The position numbers and the translations under genes are program-made. The notes below the pieces were generated by a model. It was given only the letters and a program-made list of their open reading frames with translations. It searched no databases and had not been told where the DNA came from. A DNA stretch of 64,000 bases from Notospermus geniculatus (lineage: Eukaryota; Nemertea; Pilidiophora; Heteronemertea; Lineidae), in the NCBI GenBank assembly GCA_002633025.1, contig NMRB01000211.1, forward strand, positions 108,184-172,183, written 5' to 3'. Of this stretch, positions 1 through 12,372 are shown one piece after another (positions within the stretch are counted from its first letter, which is position 1; each line of letters opens with the position of its first letter).

Positions 1-221
1 CTTAAAATGTCTTAAAATCTTCGTTGGAGGCATAGCCTACTCCCAATCGCAACTTTTCGATGCCTTTTGGCGAGGGCTGCGACGGCGAGTCGGAGGACGC
101 CATCTTCGTCTTCTGTTTGCATAATTAATGAGGTCTAATTAATATTCATTATTGTCTGCTTGCCATCTAAGACCAAATTTCTGTAATTCGGCAAGCATTT
201 GCTTGCCAAATAACCACTTCC

Positions 222-681
222 TAATTTTAATTCATATGGTGAGGTGGATATTTGTCGATACTTTGTCGACATTTGGCTGAAGTTTGATGAGCACAGGTAC
301 AGTGGTTGTCGAGATTACCAGATTACAACGGAAGTCTATGTATGCCAATTAGCCCTTCTTCATTCTCACGATACGATCAACCATTGGCCGGTGACGTCAT
401 CACCCGAGTCAAAATGCCAGTGACGAGACTTCCCCCGAATATAATAACTTATTCTCAGACATAAATACAGAACAGAGTCGGGGTGGAGCGCGCGTGCAAT
501 GATCATGTACTATCAAAACTGTCAATCCCAGGGTTATTACTGGTAATAACTCTGTCTAATTGCATGTTTATTAATTTATTAAGAACAATGAACTTACCTG
601 GCGTCTCACGCTTTAGTTCGGCTATAGGGGCCTACTCCTTCAATCCAGGTGATTGAATTTCTGAATGCATAGGTGTGAATT
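222..681. repeat. Dispersed direct repeat, copy 1
   Basis: About 460 bp recur almost unchanged at 6180-6645 in the same orientation. Both copies end at the same AGGTGTGAATT and then diverge, so the ends look like element boundaries. The second copy carries a short extra AT run near 6539. There is no coding potential and no clear terminal repeats. This is probably a non-autonomous interspersed element of unknown class. Confidence 0.75.
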
Positions 682-751
682 TAAGCGATTTTTCAGTAAA
701 AAATATAGCTGGGAGACTATAAGAGGAACATCGATACCTATACCAGTGTGA

Positions 752-830
752 AGCCCTCGGTGGCTCAGTGGATAGAGAGCTGGGCTACCAAGCAAGAGGG
801 CTAGAGGTTCAGAGGTTCGAATCCCACGGT
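752..830 (+). repeat. tRNA-like sequence, probable SINE head
   Basis: A good A box (TGGCTCAGTGG, 761-771) and a perfect B box (GGTTCGAATCC, 814-824) lie 42 bases apart, as in a tRNA gene. The T-arm stems and acceptor ends do not pair properly, so this is a tRNA-derived SINE head or pseudo-tRNA. T-rich runs follow near 838-865. Confidence 0.55.
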
Positions 831-934
831 GAACAGTCTTTTTACGCTTTTTTCGCCTTTTTTGCGTGAAGGTGCCGGATGGTCCCCTGTAGCGTTCCTG
901 GAGGGCTTCCAGCCCGATTTTAGTTCCGTGCTCT

Positions 935-1068
935 CCCGCTAGGGGCGCTGTTCGAAGCTCCTTTTTTGTCCCGGTAGTTCCATATTCCGCCGCTGGGGGC
1001 GCTGTTCGCCATTCATTTTTCACCCCTGGATGGTAGCTCGTAGTGCCATATTCGGCCGCTAGGGGGCC
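935..1068 (+). promoter_or_regulatory. Cluster of three CTCF-like core motifs
   Basis: Three sites resemble the conserved bilaterian CTCF core (CCNSYAGRKGGC type): CCGCTAGGGGCGCTG at about 936-950, CCGCTGGGGGCGCTG at about 990-1004, and CCGCTAGGGGGCC at 1056-1068. They lie 54 and 66 bp apart in the same orientation. The motif match is direct; binding is inferred. They sit inside imperfectly repeated DNA and may simply be copies of one element. Confidence 0.35.
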
Positions 1069-1155
1069 TGACGCAGTCGATATCTGGGACACCCTGTAGA
1101 GCCCAGATAAGTGTTTCTAGCCTCTACAGGGTGTCCCAGGTATGGACTGCGTCAG
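1068..1155. repeat. Inverted repeat, 34-nt arms
   Basis: Arms 1068-1101 and 1122-1155 are reverse complements except for two mismatches and enclose a 20-nt loop. Each arm contains TACAGGGTGTCCCA, which looks like a transposon terminus. It may be a MITE reduced to its ends or two elements abutting head to head. Confidence 0.7.
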
Positions 1156-1680
1156 TGCAACAATCGAGACGACAGAATAAAGAAGTTTTATATATTTTTG
1201 ACCATGATTTATTCAAACCATAGTAAAGAACTCGATACACAGATGAAAATAAAGGCGCGTATACAATGCATCTGGTTCGGGCAGTACAACGGGGCCTATT
1301 AAGTCCATGACGAAGACTTATTCCTTTAATAGGCCTACTTAGTTGATGTCGTCAACAGTAAGATCTAAGTGACAAGATCCACTGATTAATTCCTGATCAC
1401 AACTTTATCCTGGTGATGGGGAGTATGGTTGGGGTAGCCAAGGCCTGAACATCTCCAAGCACAATTGGCCACTTTCGATCGGTGATTAGAAAACAATAGG
1501 ATAGTACTTATCTATGCATTTATTAACATGAACAGACTCTTCAGCGTCAGCGTCAGTGTCCAGATGAGACTTGAGGTAACGGTTTCGAATCAGAGTCAAT
1601 ATCGACGAGGTCGCGATTGAAGAGTACCAGTAAAGGGCGAAATCGTTCCGACAGACGAGTACGAGCGAAAGGCACGAACA

Positions 1681-1920
1681 GCAGCATCGATCACGTGAAG
1701 AAACGTTCCAATTGACAACGAAGTGTACGAGTACAGGAGACGTAGCAGCATCGATCACGTGAAGTAACGTTCCGATTGACGAGTGTACGAGTAAAGGAGA
1801 CGTATAGCAGCATCGATCACGTGAAGAAACGTTCCGATTGACAAGTGTACGAGTACAGGAGACGTATAGCAGCATCGATCACGCGAAGAAACGTTCCGAT
1901 TGACGAGTACGAATTACAGC
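1681..1920. repeat. 62-bp tandem repeat, about 3.7 units
   Basis: Units begin at 1681, 1745, 1807 and 1869 with GCAGCATCGATCACG, giving periods of 64, 62 and 62 bp. A decayed partial unit precedes them near 1632. The first three units carry the E-box-like palindrome CACGTG; in the last it is changed to CACGCG. No coding function is seen. Confidence 0.85.
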
Positions 1921-2539
1921 CAACGGCTCTTTTCATCCACGGAGGCAACTCACATCAAAGTCAGGATACCATCTGCAATGCAAAAACAATCAGGTTGGTA
2001 TTTAGTAAAAAAAATATTGAAGAAAAAAATATTGAAGAAAAAGTTTTTAAAAAACTGAAAAAATGAAAACAAAAATAAACAACAAACTGTCAAAAAATAA
2101 ATACTAGTACGTGACACGTGACCCGTAACCACGTCACCGAATTCAACATCGTCGTTGACAATCAACTGTACCATTATCTAAAAGTTGTCGTGCATAAAAG
2201 AGCGTTTCAGTTTCCATGAAACCATGGATGTAAATGTTTACAAATTTATTCAACTGGGGATGATCACAAAAGCAGAAAAAAACAAGGAAAAAAACAAAAA
2301 TAAAAACAAAATATGAAATTCTTGCTGACTCGAGTCACAACGAACATAACTCCATCATGGCCGCCAATGTCCCGTGAGATCTCGCAAAGTTTTCCGGAAG
2401 CCAAGAAAAACGAAGGTGAATGCAAAGACAGGACCAAGGCCGTAAAAACGTGTGGAATACAGACGTTTTCTCAAGAACCTACATGATTGTAGGCCAATGC
2501 ATTCTATCATCATGGCGGCCGAGATCTCGCGGGATCTCG

Positions 2540-2650
2540 TAATGTTGTAGAATCACGTGTCATCTCGCGGTATTTCGTACGTCGACACCGAGCGCCGCCA
2601 ACCGGCAGTCTCATTGAATGACGAGGTCCCGCTTCAGGAATGTATGACAA
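2540..2650. repeat. Diverged duplicate segment (partner at about 3207-3310)
   Basis: The stretch with CGTGTCATCTCGCGG at 2556-2570 and the following roughly 80 bp resemble 3223-3305, which has the same 15-mer at 3223-3237, about 667 bp away. The copies are clearly diverged. The second lies directly next to the exon-like module array, so it may belong to the same duplicated locus. Confidence 0.5.
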
Positions 2651-2677
2651 TGACGTCATGGGGTCATATGAATAAAA

Positions 2678-2748
2678 ACTAGCAAATGCTTTTACTTGCA
2701 ATACACTGGGCAATGTTGTACAAATCTGAAGTTAAAGCATTTGCTAGT
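2678..2748. repeat. Short inverted repeat
   Basis: ACTAGCAAATGCTTTTA at 2678 is matched by its reverse complement ending at 2748, with one base inserted, around a loop of roughly 38 nt. It is probably the remnant of a small inverted-repeat element. Confidence 0.5.
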
Positions 2749-3455
2749 CTTTACCTACACAAAACCTGAACAGAACTCCCTCACATGGATCCACACATAC
2801 AACATCCACACCCATAAAAATAAACGCTACTTACATGAACATTGTCCTTTATTTGAATGAATTCGCATCCGTTAATTGAGAAATCCTTCGTCCACACTTT
2901 AGAGGAAAGCTCTTCACACTGAGCTGAATAAAATGCACCAAATACGACACTGAATCCAACCAATTTCGAAATAACTCACATTTATTAGAATTTTTGGCCA
3001 CCAGAACCTTCATCAGGCACTTCCAGAATCAAGAGAAGTCCGACATTAATATATACACCTACAGAGAACCTGAACAAATACACTGAGCAAGTACACAAAA
3101 GTTACTATCCTTTCGGTTTTCGTCGCCTCTCGTAGCCCAAGAATCACATGACTTAGAATCCTTGACTGCATTACTCGATGCATGCTAAATAGCGGTCGTT
3201 ATCTCGTAGTATCGTAGGATGTCGTGTCATCTCGCGGCAGTTCGCACGTCACGAACAAGTGCCACCAACCACAAGTCTCACTGAGTGAGGCCTCGTCTTC
3301 AGAAAATGTGTGACGTCTGCAACTCGACATCAGCAAGGAGCGTTCATCGCCCTTTCACGGGGGAAGCTGGAAAGCAAAATTGCATATTGTACAGCAGTTG
3401 GAAGCTTTTTACAGTACCGGTACCACACAAGACCAGCACGTCACATGCTACTTAC

Positions 3456-4501
3456 CGACGGTTGATGTTGTCCGGCAGATGGCGACTTGGTCGACAGCAT
3501 CTGAGAGCAGTTTTACTCTCACGTTGGCATTCATTGATCGAGTGAACCGAAATCAAGTTCTGGAAAAAAAAGAATAGTGAGAATGACCGTGTACGAGGTT
3601 TTATGGGTCGTCTCTAGAAACAAGGACAGCAACAAACGCACTTACCATCTGGTCAGAAGTTGGCAACGTGCCAGACAGCACCTCCGGAGATGTTCACACT
3701 CAAACGCAATGGCATTTAGTTGCATATAGAGAACGGAAAGTGTATTCTGAAAGAAAAGAAAGGAGGTACAGACTATGACTGTGCATGAAGTTCTTTGGGT
3801 TGTCTCTTGAAGCTAGTCCTCCTGCATTACACTTACCATCAATCCATCAATTCTCCTCAAAGTTGGAGACATGGCAGACAGCTCCACAGCCCAGGACAGT
3901 TTCCAACAACTTCTGACAGTTGCAGAAGAACATCAACCATATTCTGAAAGACGGAAGGTCAGACAGAATGAGGGCCTGGGGGATTGGGTCAACAGGACCA
4001 GCATACACAGTCAGCTAGGCCTACTTACCGTCTGCGAGATTGTGGTCAGATGTTGGGAACATGGCATGGGTTGCAGACACCTTCGAACACTTTCACATGC
4101 AAATGGACGTCATTCAGTCGCAGGAAGAACACGAACTTTACGCTGAAAGAAAACAGATGAAATGAATTCGCAGTCAGTGTAGAGTTTTGGGGTCATCTGT
4201 GCAAACAGACCCTAAATACACAGACAGCTACTTACCATCAGTTGGACAGCACCTTCTGACAGTGTCACCTACATCGGAAGGCATTCAGTCGCAGAGAGAA
4301 CCTCAACCATGATCTGGAAGAGAAAGGGCTTCAGATGGAATGACTCTGTGAAGATTTTGTCTTCTGTGCAAACAAGGCCAGCATACACACAGGAAGCAAC
4401 TCACCGTCCGTCAAATTGGGGTCAGAAGTTGGTGACTCGGGACACAGAATGTAAAAACCTGGGGTGCTTTCACCTTCCAAGGAGAGAATGTCAACCATGA
4501 T
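3456..4501 (-). other. Tandem array of six exon-like modules
   Basis: Read on the minus strand, six related modules lie at 4405-4501, 4236-4313, 4029-4142, 3837-3943, 3646-3746 and 3456-3559. Each is preceded by a pyrimidine tract ending in CAG and followed by a strong donor (GTAAGT, GTAAGC or GTGAGT). Modules repeat about every 165-210 bp, and introns are duplicated together with exons. Several start with a related string (ATCATGGTTGA or AATATGGTTGA). The first module is open in one frame (begins IMVDILSLEGES), and those at 3646 and 3456 are also open. The other three hit stops in the matching frame, and lengths are not multiples of three. It could be a spliced non-coding RNA, a decayed multi-exon gene or an array of pseudo-exons. 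No protein family is recognised. Confidence 0.45.
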
Positions 4502-4688
4502 CTGGAAGAAAGCAGCGGAGATTGAATGTCTGTGTGTGATGCTGGGAGTGGGAATCCTAGCGGGGATGCAGGTCCACTTGAATTGTCTGTTGTTGTAACA
4601 TCTAATGTCGAATGTTTGTTATCGATTAGCCATACCTCACACCTCACTCAACTGTAATAAAAACTGGACTTGTGTTCCTAGTTGAGTC

Positions 4689-4726
4689 ACATGTAAATGT
4701 ACATGTACATGTAGATGTACATGTAG
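4689..4726. repeat. ATGTAC simple repeat
   Basis: Alternating ACATGT/ATGTAC runs. The same hexamer recurs throughout the window (for example 27497, 37282, 50361). Confidence 0.8.
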
Positions 4727-4739
4727 ATTCCCGTCACAC

Positions 4740-6179
4740 CGGAGGATGCAGCAGGCTGAACTAACTGCATGAACAAAAACAGGAGACCAATTTCTAATCG
4801 GAGGAGGCAACATAACTGGCGGCATCAGGGAACAGCTCCGTCAACAAATGGACGCATTCCCATTCACGAAGAGAAAACCGCAGCCACACTATTTTTGGGA
4901 GAAGCCCCTTGTGCTTCCGGACAACTTCAATTCATGAGAGGAAACCAAAAAGATTTGCTCATAAAATGGCGAAATACAGGACGTACACCAGATTACCCCT
5001 CTCAGGGTGTAGCAGCAATGGTTATGGATCTAACGTTCTTATTTCTAACATGTTTTTTACCTCGAAGAGGACGTATTTCCAAGAAATTTCGGAGCAATGA
5101 AAATAGCACTTCATCAAACGTGGCCGCCATTACGGTTCTTCACGCCCGTGGCCTCTTGATTGTGAACCCCGTGCCAGCTCATTGGAACATTCTCCTACCG
5201 CAGGGCTTTGGTCTTGCTCCTGTTCTTGCATGCAAAAGTGTGTGCGAGCGTATATAATGAGGAGCGTGACCAAACCATGCTTTGGGAGGATGCACTGGCA
5301 GGACAATGGACCCCTATGAATTGAATGAATACCAGGCGGTTTACCTTGTGGGGATTGGCCACTTGAGTTATTTTTGGCGGAACAAGCTATTGAAATACGT
5401 AACAGGACTGATCGTGTGCATGTAGAATGTGACGCAATCATCGTTAAACATTCACGTAGACATTGCCAGTAGAAATCACCATAGAACTCGGTGTCAGTGT
5501 TGCCTGCGACCGAAAAATTTTAAATTAGAGTCATCTGTGTGACTTTGGGCCACCAGAAAGGATGGTCCCTGGTCAAAACGGCCTCGGCACCAAGTCAAAT
5601 CGGCTTCGCCGGGGGGAATGGCCAACCAGCTCACAGCACAGTTATTAGACTCCCAGGCTTATACTAGTACATGATGATGGGCCTACAATCCTTGGTGAAT
5701 CGAGATATGTGTCAGATAGACCACCAAGGGGTCTAATACGAAGGACTGCATCATTCTGTATGGGTTAATACCACATGATAAGCCTTCATTCCTTGGTGAA
5801 CCGATTATAGAGCTTCGTGGCCCCCTTGAGATTTGGTGGGAAGGGGTTTTATATCATGTTGAGATTCTTGGTAAATTGAAAAGACCTTTTCACATGACAC
5901 CTTTTCACATGAATTACATTGTATTAATCCACGGTAGGGGCCTATAAAATCACCATTGCCATTTTCTTGTTTGACTTTGACCTACATGTACATGTTAGTA
6001 ATTCTATTTCTGTACTCATCTTTTAGAATGTGCCAAGGACTGGAGGCGTCGCACTTTCGCCGGACGTGTCTTCGGCAATATTCACGGCAGTACTGGAATT
6101 GGTGTAGCTAGAGCGGGGAATCCCCTCACAATCTATAAATAGTTTGCTGAGGTCACGTGAAAATCATCTTTGCAGGCAT
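4740..6179. other. Non-coding stretch, no gene seen
   Basis: The only sizeable open frame (4769-5257, plus) has no recognisable domain, biased composition and no convincing splice context. I see no RNA gene or clear repeat. Confidence 0.5.
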
Positions 6180-6645
6180 TAATTTTAATTCATATGGTGA
6201 GGTTGATATTTGTCGATACTTTGTCGACATTTGGCTGAAGTTTGATGAGCACAGGTACAGTGGTTGTCGAGATTACCAGATTACAACGGAAGTCTATGTA
6301 TGCCAATTAGCCCTTCTTCATTCTCACGATACGATCAACCATTGGCCGGTTACGTCATCACCCGAGTCAAAATGCCAGTGACGAGACTTCCCCCGAATAT
6401 AATAACTTATTCTCAGACATAAATACAGAACAGAGTCGGGGTGGAGCGCGCGTGCAATGATCATGTACTATCAAAACTGTCAATCCCAGAGTTATTACTG
6501 GTAATAACTCTGTCTAATTGCATGTTTATTAATTTATTATATATAAGAAAAATGAACTTACCTGGCGTCTCACGCTTTAGTTCGGCTATAGGGGCCTACT
6601 CCTTCAATCCAGGTGATTGAATTTCTGAATGCATAGGTGTGAATT
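6180..6645. repeat. Dispersed direct repeat, copy 2
   Basis: Near-identical to 222-681 in the same orientation and ending at the same base. See copy 1. Confidence 0.75.
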
Positions 6646-7354
6646 CCCAATAATGGTGACATCAGACATCGCCGAAAGAGAACGCCGGCAAAGAGGTCAA
6701 TATGAAAGTGTGGGAAATTCAAATACCCGTTTTTTATTTCTGCTGATTACGTCATCGGGCATTGGTGGGTCTTCGGCATGCAGAGAGAAGACGCTAAACA
6801 AAGTTTTTTTTAAAATTTTACCAACTACATCGGTGCTGCCGGAAACTCAACCATCATTGCCGAACCTTGTCCGAAGACACGCTGACGGAAGGAGAGTGAA
6901 AACCTACGAGCCATAGAGGAGCAACCGTTAAATTCCGCCGTACCATGTCGTGGTGTGATAGCTCGGACTGATGCTACACCGCATGCCATCTACTTCCTTC
7001 AAAATAGACATAGAAATAACCAAGTCCAAACATCTTGTAACAAAATACTGTCTTATTGGCTGCATAATAACCGTACAAAATTCCATTCATTCTATACTTA
7101 TGTTAGTGCCAGTGTCGTCATGGTCTCATCAACTATACTAACTTAACATCCTCACAACACCGACTGACGTGATACATTCAACAGCTCCATTATATTCATA
7201 TATATAATATATCATAAATGATTACTTTTTAAGTCTAAAATTATTATATTCTTTGAACAGAACTTCGTTATGTAGTTGGGACTGAACTTGTTTCAGCTCT
7301 TGAAGAACTGGTGGTTCAGAACGCACCACTAACATAATCCTTAGGCAAGCTGCA

Positions 7355-7435
7355 CAGCCTCCAGGCAGCATTTAATGGACATTTCAGCCTCCAGGCAGCA
7401 TTTAATGGACATTTCAGCCTCCAGGCAGCATTTTT
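7355..7435. repeat. 30-bp tandem repeat, about 3 units
   Basis: CAGCCTCCAGGCAGCATTTA begins at 7355, 7385 and 7415. The first two units are identical; the third has two added T residues. Confidence 0.9.
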
Positions 7436-7625
7436 AATACACATTCTTCATCTGCAGATGCACAATGTTATGTATGATTAACTTCAGCAATATCCCAATT
7501 GATTGAGATCAAAAAGCAGCTGAAAGCATTGCCAGAGAAATATTTAATATTTTCGTGCCTCAATCATGTCCCCAGTGTTCACGGTAGCCTCCATACCAGG
7601 GCTTCCCCAACAGTGTTCCCCGAAA

Positions 7626-7775
7626 GGGGCCCATACACGGTCAATATTATTGTACAATATGGGGCCCAAAATAGGGGCATCTGCTTCTGGCATGACGGGT
7701 AGAAGTAAGATTGGCAATAAAATTGCCCATTTTGATCCTCATATTGTGCAATAATATTGATCATGTATGGGCCAC
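7626..7775. mobile_element. MITE-like element, about 38-bp inverted ends
   Basis: The left end GGGGCCCATACACGGTCAAT and its continuation to 7664 are mirrored at about 7737-7775 as an imperfect reverse complement. Total length is about 150 bp with no coding capacity. This is typical of a miniature inverted-repeat transposable element. Confidence 0.65.
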
Positions 7776-8588
7776 TTTATGTTTTTAGGGCTCATGAGGA
7801 TCACGAGTGAGTAATCTCAGAATACACGAGCACTCCTTTCGTTTTTTTGGTAGAACACCAGGACTGGACTTCAAGAACTTCCTCCATTTTGCAAAACTCC
7901 TTTTCACTACAACAGACAGCCCACATCAACTGAGATCATCAAGACCCCCTGCCCTCCAATAATAAAATAAAAGTGTCTCCTCTCAAGAACACAGGACGCA
8001 TGGTCGTTTGAAGAAATAGCTCTGTTATGTACTACTAAGAACGCTGTAGTGTACAGCTGGGCTGATATCCCAGATGAACATACCCCCACTGATCTCAATT
8101 ACAACTGGAGGGCAGATTTATACTTTTATACTATACTAGCTATCACCACCAGTCCTTCAAGCGCCACCATCTTATTCCTTCATAGAATTCAACAACACTC
8201 ATTTTAACAGAAATTCAGTATTTTTACATTCTTACAGAAATTGGACATGTAAAATTAGCCGTGCCATGCAGCAATATAGGCCTAGACTTGTAACAAACCG
8301 GGTGTCAATCCCTGAAGTCATACGCTGAACTCTTACATGTACACAAAGTTTTCCAATCAGCTTTTTGATTAACAGAAATTGTGCGTATCCTTTCGAAAGA
8401 ATTTTTAGTGTTGAAGAAGAGAGAGATCAAGAAGGGAACCGAATACTATGGGAGTCTATTCCACACATAGCACAGATTTTGGCACTTTGTCATCAACTGT
8501 GTCATCTACAGTGACCAGAAAACCACATAACTCACAACTACATCGTCCATAACAACTCTGACTGACGACCAACTTCATGCCAAAGAAC

Positions 8589-8848
8589 TAAAGTATGATT
8601 CACCCTAACTTCAACATGGGCAAAGTGCCAAGCTTGGAAATGTGCACAGGTCAGTGGTAAATACATGTAATCCATGTTGCAGTTAGGGTGACTTGGTTTA
8701 TTTTCCATGAGCCTATAGCAAATCCAAGGTTGTCCTCAGTGAACTGGTAAATACTGTGATTTGTGGTTTAATGATCATGTTCACTTGTGTGTCTGTTGCA
8801 CAGGCCTGGCACTTTGCCCATGTTGAAGTTAGGGTGAATCATACTTTA
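8589..8848. mobile_element. MITE-like element, about 43-bp inverted ends
   Basis: TAAAGTATGATTCACCCTAA at 8589 and the following bases to about 8631 reappear as a near-perfect reverse complement at 8806-8848. The interior (about 175 bp) is non-coding. No clear target-site duplication is seen. Confidence 0.75.
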
Positions 8849-10139
8849 CACTCTGAGTCAGTGGAAGTCAGTCAGGTGTGGTGACAACATATTGTGGGTT
8901 TATACATGTACACCGGTACATTGTATGTGGCTTTCTCGTCACAACAAATGCCAAGATTTAACAAATGGAAGAATCTGTACTACGTGCAATGAATTTTTAC
9001 ACTTCTTAATAAGTAATTTTGTAAAACAAAATCATATTTTATACCAAAATAAGCGATACCTAAAAATGGCAAAAACTCAGTTTTTAAATCCATGATTTTG
9101 ATTATTTCTGACATTCAGCATTATAGTTCCACCCTTTTCATGAAAGTACTCACCCTGAACAAGAAGATATATTCACCGAGACTGTGAACAAGGTTTGCGG
9201 CGAAAAACTTCATCAATCCACACATGAATAGCTAATTCGTCTGCAGTTATATTAATCAGCATAATTTTGTTTGCAGCCAAACCATACAGACACAACCACT
9301 CACTCCAGAGAACACATAGAAACACAACACGCACCAGCCAGCCACATGCTGACCATTAAACGCACATATTTCTAATAATTTGAAAATCTCGCATAAAGTA
9401 TCTTCGATAATTCCACATACACATATTTTTTTTGTAAATCTGCCCATTTCCTAGCCACGAAAATACTTACAATATATACCTGCCCGGCAGCCAAACGTCC
9501 AATCAAAGAGTTAAATTACACAGCTAAAATACATATCGTTTATTTACACAGTAAATATAGTCAGTGCCGTAGGTGCAGGCCTCTGAACACTCTAGGTGTA
9601 GCCCCCTCTCCCAGATATCAACAACGGTGCCAGCGGCTCAAACAGGCCAATTCTGATGCCAAGCTGGTTGACACATGTAGTGAAGTTAGAGACTCAAATA
9701 CTTCCAAGGTGTTCCTCAACGTACACAAAGAGTCATCCTTCACATCTCGCACATTTTCATACACCATAAATAGTGTGTAGGTACCCAAGTCAATAAGTAT
9801 TAAGTGATCCATCTGAAATTGTGTTCAGATGGATCACTGGCGAACACTGGCAGCTCTTTATTCATATCACAGAGCCGCCAGTGTTCTTCATTGTCCATGT
9901 AGCAGAGTCCCTTCAGTCAATGCCACTGACCGTATTCGCGATCAAAAAATGATGTCCCAGCTTGAACTGAGATGACACATATGACACGGAGAAATCACAT
10001 GGTTGCAACACGCTTACAAATCATCACGCCCCCTGGTGAACTGGAGAACAAAACTTCTTAAAACAGGACAAATTCAGCCCAATCTTACTTGTTGATCTTG
10101 AAAAATACTTTGTTGATAGAGCAAAACTGAATAATAATA

Positions 10140-10575
10140 ACAGACAGGCTTGTCCGTTTCATTGGCAACACTGTTGACCAGTAACAGACAGTCCTGTCCA
10201 TTTCATTGGCAAAACTATTGACCAGTAACAGACAGTTATTTCCATTTCATTGGCAAAAGTTTTGACCAGTAACAGACCAGGCCTGTCCATTTCATTGGCA
10301 AAACTGTTGAACAGTAACAGACAGGCATGTCCATTTCATTGGCAAACTGTTGACCATTAACAGATATACCAGTACATTATGCTGGCATAACTGTTGACAA
10401 ATAACAGACAGGCTTGTCTTTTTTATTGGTGAATCCATTGACGAATACATGTAATAGTCTTGTCTGTTTCATTGGCAGAACTGTTGACCAGTAACAGACA
10501 GGCCTGTCCATTTTATTGGCAAAAATGTTGACAAATAACAGACAGGCCTGTCGATTTTATTGGCAAAACTGTTGA
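10140..10575. repeat. 44-bp minisatellite, about 10 units
   Basis: Units start ACAGACAGGCCTGTCC and contain TTTCATTGGCAAAACTGTTG. Clear starts lie at 10141, 10185, 10229, 10273 and 10318, so the period is 44-45 bp. Later units are more diverged. Each unit carries the short palindrome ACAGGCCTGT. Confidence 0.9.
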
Positions 10576-11167
10576 AAAAATATTTAAATTTTGTAAATCA
10601 AAGAGCAAGGTTAATAACGACAACAGAAACAGGGAAAGTCAGCAGAAAAGGATAATGGTAATTTCACACCCGCCCTTCCAGAGGGTCAGAGTTCACACGA
10701 CCATGAAGTCACACGTGATTCGCACAGAGTATAAAAGATGGACAGTTCTGATTGGTAAGTAAGTTGTTGCATTATGAGTCGGAGGTCGAAGGTCGTGACC
10801 TCCCAGCAGTTATGAATGGCATGACGATGATGGCAACACTACGGCCAGGACACAGCACTGGCGCTCTCCGAGTTATGTTCAATTCAATACGAAAATAGAT
10901 TATAGGATAGGCATACATACTTTGAAAATACTGCTCGTGCGGGAAGACAACTGGAGATATTTTTCAAGGACTTTCTGGGCAACAAAAGGACAGCCAGAAT
11001 GTCTGATGGTCTTGAGGGTCACTAAGCAACAAAAGAAAATCTACTTGCTGATTAACCTTGTTGCCGAAGTCTTTCTTAATCACTTCACAATTCAGAGCAA
11101 TTTTCTGGCACCTGACGTCATACCAGTTCACTACGGAAGATCGGAATTCTGGTCAATGACATCATGA

Positions 11168-12360
11168 CACGTCATGTACTTTATGCATTACATTGCACAC
11201 GAAAATGCACTACATGATGTCATAATGACCCAATAAGCTGTAGCAAAGTGGTAATGACATGAATGACGCAATGCAACTTTACTATTCTGTGGCTGACTCA
11301 GTTAATGCTTGGTCGTAGTATTGCCATCTAGTGTTACATCCAGGCAATATGTTCACATTATGAATCGGTACAACACGACTGCATAAAACACGTGTACATT
11401 ACATATTTCACTAAATTCTACCATTGAAAATAAAGGAGGGAACCAGAGACAACATCAAAAATTGTCATGTTTTAGAAAAGTATACATTATTATCATGGTC
11501 ACTGTGTCGTTATCGTTTGCGTCACTGAAAGGACGCCCACTGAATGGCACCAGTGAAACAACACAAAAGAAATTTGGTGTTCACAATGTTATTTTGATCT
11601 GATACTTCCCTCGATTAACTGATGATGGTGATGCGTATATTGTCGCAGGTTATAGTTGGCATTTTTTGGCACTGGTTTTGCATTTACACTATAGCATACT
11701 GCTTCGGGTCCAGAAAGCTTAGGCGTGATATACAGCATGGACAGGTCTTGAATATGTTTATTTAAAGGTTAAAATGGTATTCGGGCTGTGTACCCATAAT
11801 GACAATCATGGTTTTAAACATTTTGCTACCACAGTCCGGATTTCCGGTTCACGACGTCGTGACATTACCATGGCATCATGTACATAATGCACTAGCATCA
11901 TGTAATTAAATGCACTACGTGACAACGTCATAATGACGCAATGTTTGGAACCAAACTGGAAAGCAGCAGACCTTTCGATTTGCGCCATGAAAATCTACTC
12001 GGTGTACAAGTAAAAATTTTATACACTTGCAATCAAAAATTAAGGTTTTTTACAACATAAGAAAATATTTTTAGCCGATTTTGAGACCTACATTTTATAC
12101 ACAAAATTATGATTTCATGTGATGGTGGCTCTACAGACATTTGGTTAGTTTTATGTATGATGCAGGGGAAACTGGAGCACCTGGAGAAAACCATATTTCA
12201 TTGTCAATTTCATTGTCAAAGTCATGGCTCTGGTGTAGTTGAGGTTTTATGAATGAAATCTGGAGCGTATGCACCACGATTGACACCAAAATTTGTCATG
12301 ATGCAAGTACATGTAACTCTCATTTTTGAGAGTAAACAGCTGTGCTTCTGCGCCAAAAAT
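11168..12360. other. Non-coding stretch, no gene seen
   Basis: Only short shadow frames occur here. Segments near 11170-11280 and 11870-11945 share phrases such as ATGCACTAC and CATAATGAC, which suggests an old diverged duplication. Confidence 0.4.
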
Positions 12361-12366
12361 AAAAAA

Positions 12367-12372
12367 TTTATT
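12367..12372 (-). terminator. Candidate polyadenylation signal for the RhoGAP gene
   Basis: AATAAA on the minus strand, about 640 bp beyond the RhoGAP stop codon. It is placed only by motif and position; 3' RNA ends are not visible in the sequence. Confidence 0.25.

Noticed and set aside
761-830. Functional tRNA gene
   Set aside because: A and B boxes are good, but the acceptor and T stems do not pair; better explained as a tRNA-derived SINE head.
640-1092. 150-residue minus-strand protein
   Set aside because: Composition comes from repeated CTCF-like phrases and a SINE head; no domain or splice support.
10140-10575. CRISPR-like repeat/spacer pattern
   Set aside because: The whole 44-bp unit repeats with drift; there are no unique spacers.
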